Below, piece by piece: positions 60,051 through 64,000 of a DNA stretch of 64,000 nt. Made by a program: the position numbers and the translations under genes. Source of the DNA: Pardosa pseudoannulata (Eukaryota; Arthropoda; Arachnida; Araneae; Lycosidae); the NCBI GenBank assembly GCA_032207245.1, contig CM063509.1, forward strand, positions 98,069,412-98,133,411, written 5' to 3'. The notes under the pieces are model-generated. The model was given only the letters and a program-made list of their open reading frames with translations. It was not told where the DNA came from and did not search any database. Within the stretch, counting starts at the first letter, position 1, and each line of letters begins with the position of its first letter.

Positions 60051-63000
60051 TGTTTACTATATTTTAATTCAATTTGCTCTTTGATTATGTATTTCATTAA
60101 AAATTATTAAAGATTGTTATAAGAATTTATTACAATTATGTGAATACAAAAACATTTTAATGTGTGAATTTTTATGTTGAATAATAAATAATGATTTAAT
60201 GTTTAATTGTGTATCATTTCCATATAGTGTTACAAATTGATAAAAATTATTATTAAAGATTGTCATAAGAAATTATTACAATTATGTGAATACAAAAATA
60301 TTTTATTGTGTGAATTTTTATGTCGAATAATAAATAATGCTTTAATGTTTAATTGTTTATCATTTCCATATATTGTAATAAATTCATAAGATTTTTCACA
60401 AATGTTGTATTTATAGGTATATCAACTTCCGTATAGTTATATCCTTAATTACTATTTAAATTAAATGTGATCTCTGATGCCACAATTTGAAAAATAATAA
60501 TACTTGAGTAATAATGTTTGAAAAAGAATTAAATAAGTATTAATGTAAATCTTAGTGAGTACTGGTAGTAAAACGCAATTGTGTTTTTTCGATTGTAACT
60601 GTTTATAATGTAATAAATTTATTTCAAAATTATTTATATCTACTAATATAATTACTATTTCTTACTAAAACTATTGTCTTACTTTTGTATTTTTTACCAT
60701 ATAATGAAATTAATTTTTTATTATTATATTTTAGTTGAATTTGCTATGTGATTATGTAGTTTATTAAAAATTATTAATGATTGTTATAAAAGTTTATTAC
60801 AATTATATGAATACAAAAATATTTTATTGTATGACTTTTTATGTCGAATAATAAATAATGATTTAATGTTTAATTGTGTATCATTTCCATATAGTGTTAC
60901 AAATTGATAAAATTAATTATTAAAGATTGTCATAAGAAATTACTACAATTATGTGAATACAATAATATTTTATGGTGTGACTTTTTATGTCGAATAAAAT
61001 ATAATGATTTAATGTTTAATAGTGTATCATTTCTATACAGTGTAACAAATTAATAAAATTAATTATTAAAGATTGTAATAAGAAATTATTACAATTATTT
61101 GAATACAAAAATATTTTATTGTGTGACTTTTTATGTCGAATAATAAATAATGATTTAATGTTTAATTTTGTATCATTTCCATATAGTGTAACAAATTGAT
61201 AAAATTTATTATTAAAGATTGTTATAAGAAATTATTACAATTATGTGAATACAAAAATATTTTATAGTGTGACTTTTTACGTCGAATAATAAATAATGAT
61301 TTAATGTTTAATTGTGTATCATTTCCACATAGTGGAACAAATTGATAAAAATTATTATTAAACATTGTAATAAGAAATTATTACAATTATGTGAATACAA
61401 AAATATTTTATTGTGTGACTTTTTATGTCGAATAATAAATAATGATTTAATGTTTAATTGTGTATCATTTCCATATAGTGTAACAAATTGATAAAATTTT
61501 TCACAAATGCTGTATTTATAGGTATATCAACTTATGCGGCCTCCGTTATTACTATTTAAATTAAATGTGATTTCTGAGGCCACAGTTTGAAAAATAATAA
61601 TACTTGAGTAATAATGTTTGAAAAAGAATTAACTAAGTATTAATATAAATCTTAGTGAGTACTGGTAGTAAAAGACAATTATGTTTTTTTCGATTGTAAC
61701 TGTTTATAATGTAATAAATTTATTTCAAAATTATTTATATCTACTAATATAATTACTATTTCTTACTAAAGCTATTGTTTTACTTTTGTATTTTTTACAA
61801 TATAATAAAATATTTTTTTTTATTATATTTTAGTTGAATTTGCTATTTGATTATGTAGTTTATTAAAAATTATTAATGATTGTTATAAAAGTTTATTACA
61901 ATTATTTGAATACAAAAATATTTTATAGTGCGACTTTTTATGTCGAATAATAAATAATGATTTAATGTTTAATTGTGTATCATTTCCATATAGTGTAACA
62001 AATTGATAAAATTAAGTATTAAAGATTGTTATAAGAAATTATTACAATTATGTGAATACAAAAATATTTTATAGTGTGACTTTTTACGTCGAATAATAAA
62101 TAATGATTTAATGTTTAATTGTGTATTATTTCCATATAGTGTAACAAATTGATAAAAATTATTATTAAAGATTGTTATAAGAAATTATTACAATAACTAG
62201 CATATAGCCCATCACATGACGGGATCAGTAAAATTTTTAATTTTCCAAAATTGTAAAGTACTTTATGAGGCAGTTATAAAAAAATGGTTTGTTTTTTGGT
62301 TGAGAATTATCTTGCAACAAAAAATAATCGATGACCCAATTTGAAATGATCACACATGTACCTAATCTATTATTGAACCCAAATAGAAAAGAAAATTATA
62401 AGTCGATTTCGCGCAGTATAGCAAATTCTCAAATTATGACAATTCTGGCTTTAGTTTCAAACGGAAGGGCAGTTTATTGTTTGTCTATTGGCTGTTAAAC
62501 ACTTGAAAATGAATGGGAAGGGCATTATAGTAGGTCGTGACTTTGCGACAAATTGCCTTATTTACGTAATATCTAAGTTCAATGATAAAACGTATGAAAA
62601 TAAGGCATAATTTAAATAATTTAAAATAAGAAATGATTTAATGATATCTTTAAAGGAATGACGTCATAATGCTAGAAAAATGTTATTTTTACCTATTTAT
62701 TATGGGATAAATTGATGAATTTAATTGCCTGCCCGGTTAACCGGGGAAAATAGGAGTTGAAATAATGATATTAAAAGCTCGAAAAGAGGGGAAGGGGTGG
62801 ATTTCAAACGTTTTAAAGAAGGCAGTATTTTTCGCTGTGATAGGAAGCCTATTTATACCAATTTATTTTAGAATCGGATCAATAGTTTAGGAGAAGATAA
62901 ACATTACTCTCTTTGAATTTTGCTAACTATGGACGCCTCTATCCATTCCAGGTCCAACCACTTCATAAAAACGAGGACAGACGTACAGATAACTTAGGCT

Positions 63001-63440
63001 ATTATTATATAGGGGATGTGAATACTAAAATATTTTATTGTGTTACTTTTTATGTCGAATAATAAACAATAATTTAATGTTTAATTGTGTATCATTTCCA
63101 TATAGTGTAACAAATTGTTAAAATTAATTATTAAAGATTGTAATAAGAAATTATTACAATTATGTGAATACAAAAATAATTTATAGTGTGACTTTTTATG
63201 TCGAATAATAAATAATGATTTAATGTTTAATTGTGTATCATTTCCATATTTTGTAACAAATTGATAAAATTTATTATTAAAAATTGTTATAAGAAATTAT
63301 TACAATTATGTGAATACAAAAATATTTTATTGTGTTACTTTTTATGTCGAATAATAAATAATGGTTTAATGTTTAATTGTGTATCATTTCCATATAGTGT
63401 AATAAATTGATAAAATTTTTCACAAATGCTGTATTTCTAG
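60051..63440. repeat. Satellite, about 146-bp unit in a higher-order array with a 380-bp spacer unit
   Basis: Unit: TATGTGAATACAAAAATATT, TTATTGTGTGACTTTTTATG, TCGAATAATAAATAATGATT, TAATGTTTAATTGTGTATCA, TTTCCATATAGTGTAACAAA, TTGATAAAATTTATTATTAA. Blocks of these end in a different segment (CACAAATGCTGTATTTATAG ... GATTATGTAGTTTATTAAAA) at about 60390 and 61500, a 1.11-kb higher-order period; a shortened third end is at 63418. A Helitron sits inside (62197-63016). Confidence 0.93.
62197..63016 (-). mobile_element. Helitron (family H), complete, inserted in satellite
   Basis: Begins CTAGCATATAGCCCATCACA and ends TATTATTATATAGGGGA, followed by T. The neighbouring satellite units give the empty site: ATTACAATTATGTGAATAC is split as ATTACAATAA | TGTGAATAC, matching insertion between A and T. 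It has about 150 bp (62400-62560) not in the 885-bp copies, including TTTCAAACGGAAGGGCAG, which also occurs at 22633. Confidence 0.9.
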
Positions 63441-64000
63441 GTATATGAAAATAACCCAATTGTAAAATTTTCTTTTGTTTATCTTTATAATGCAATAAAT
63501 TTATTTTAAAATGATTATCGTTCTTTTATATTTGTTTACAATGTAATAAATTTCTTTAAAATTTCTTCTACTTTTTTTTAAAAATTTAATGTGGTATTTA
63601 AATATGCAGTTTATTAAAAAGTATTTTAGATTAATGCTAAAGCAAGTTATTACGCTTAAGTAAATACAGACATGTTTTATAGCGTTACATTTATTTTCAA
63701 TAATGCATAAATGACTTAAGACTGAAGAGGACCTTTAATCATTGAAAAATTTGATTTTTATTGTTTTAACCTATTTAGAGTATTTAAACATTTCTATACA
63801 ACAAACTGCCCCAAAAAAACTTTACCAGTTGTTGATTTATGATGTTTTGTATATGGCTGTTTATATGCCGTTCTGATTAATAGTGACTTTTTAACTTGGA
63901 TTTTTTGAACTTCATAATTTTAGAATTTATGCACACTGCTACTTAAAAATGACATGTGTTCATTTCTAAAATTTGAGCCGCATACTCGCTTCTTTATACT
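63441..64000. other. AT-rich sequence, nothing recognised
   Basis: No repeat unit, gene or element identified up to the window edge. Confidence 0.5.

Overview
This is an AT-rich, intron-bearing, repeat-dense animal nuclear sequence. The one recognisable host gene encodes mitochondrial ribosomal protein mL38 (MRPL38). The transposon content (tRNA-derived SINEs with CAAAC-type tails, a Jockey-like LINE with a CxxC C-terminus, an RTE-like LINE, Helitrons, hAT, piggyBac and pogo elements) and the satellite load point to an arthropod. From memory of similar repeats I would guess a spider or other chelicerate. That assignment is inference and the sequence alone does not prove it.

Layout. (1) 1-17.4 kb: the 3' seven exons of MRPL38 on the + strand (1039-17388). 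They join in frame to 372 codons plus stop; the N-terminal exon(s) lie upstream of the window. Its introns hold many transposon remnants: a solo LTR just upstream, a tRNA-derived SINE, several hAT-like elements, an RTE-like LINE fragment, a 50-bp minisatellite, an internally deleted pogo element and two or three piggyBac-type (TTAA) elements. (2) 17.4-28.7 kb: no host gene recognised. There is a GC-richer stretch with a 42-bp inverted repeat, a 1.44-kb hAT element with a perfect 8-bp target duplication, a short-TIR element, a cluster of Helitrons nested in and abutting each other, and a Jockey-like LINE tail. (3) 28.7-31.7 kb: repeated composite modules built from (AC)n/(AT)n runs and a large palindrome with arms of about 385 bp. 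(4) 32.9-41.7 kb: MITE-like elements, a Gypsy integrase remnant, and a piggyBac-type element that has received a LINE, a Helitron and a MITE, followed by a 287-bp tandem triplication that copied its right end, then more Helitron sequence. (5) 42.2-63.4 kb: consecutive unrelated satellites with periods of about 337, 57, 75, 145, 158 and 146 bp, separated by a second solo LTR, a tiny piggyBac element, SINEs and a 0.9-kb AAT/AAC trinucleotide tract. (6) 63.4-64 kb: AT-rich sequence with nothing recognised.

The window is best read as the 3' end of a housekeeping gene running into heterochromatin-like DNA. I see no operon, no CRISPR array and no convincing new protein system. The most informative features are structural: empty-site evidence for Helitron insertion at A^T, datable nested insertions, a tandem duplication that copied a transposon end, and a very large palindrome. 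Nearly all other open frames arise from microsatellites, satellites or chance.
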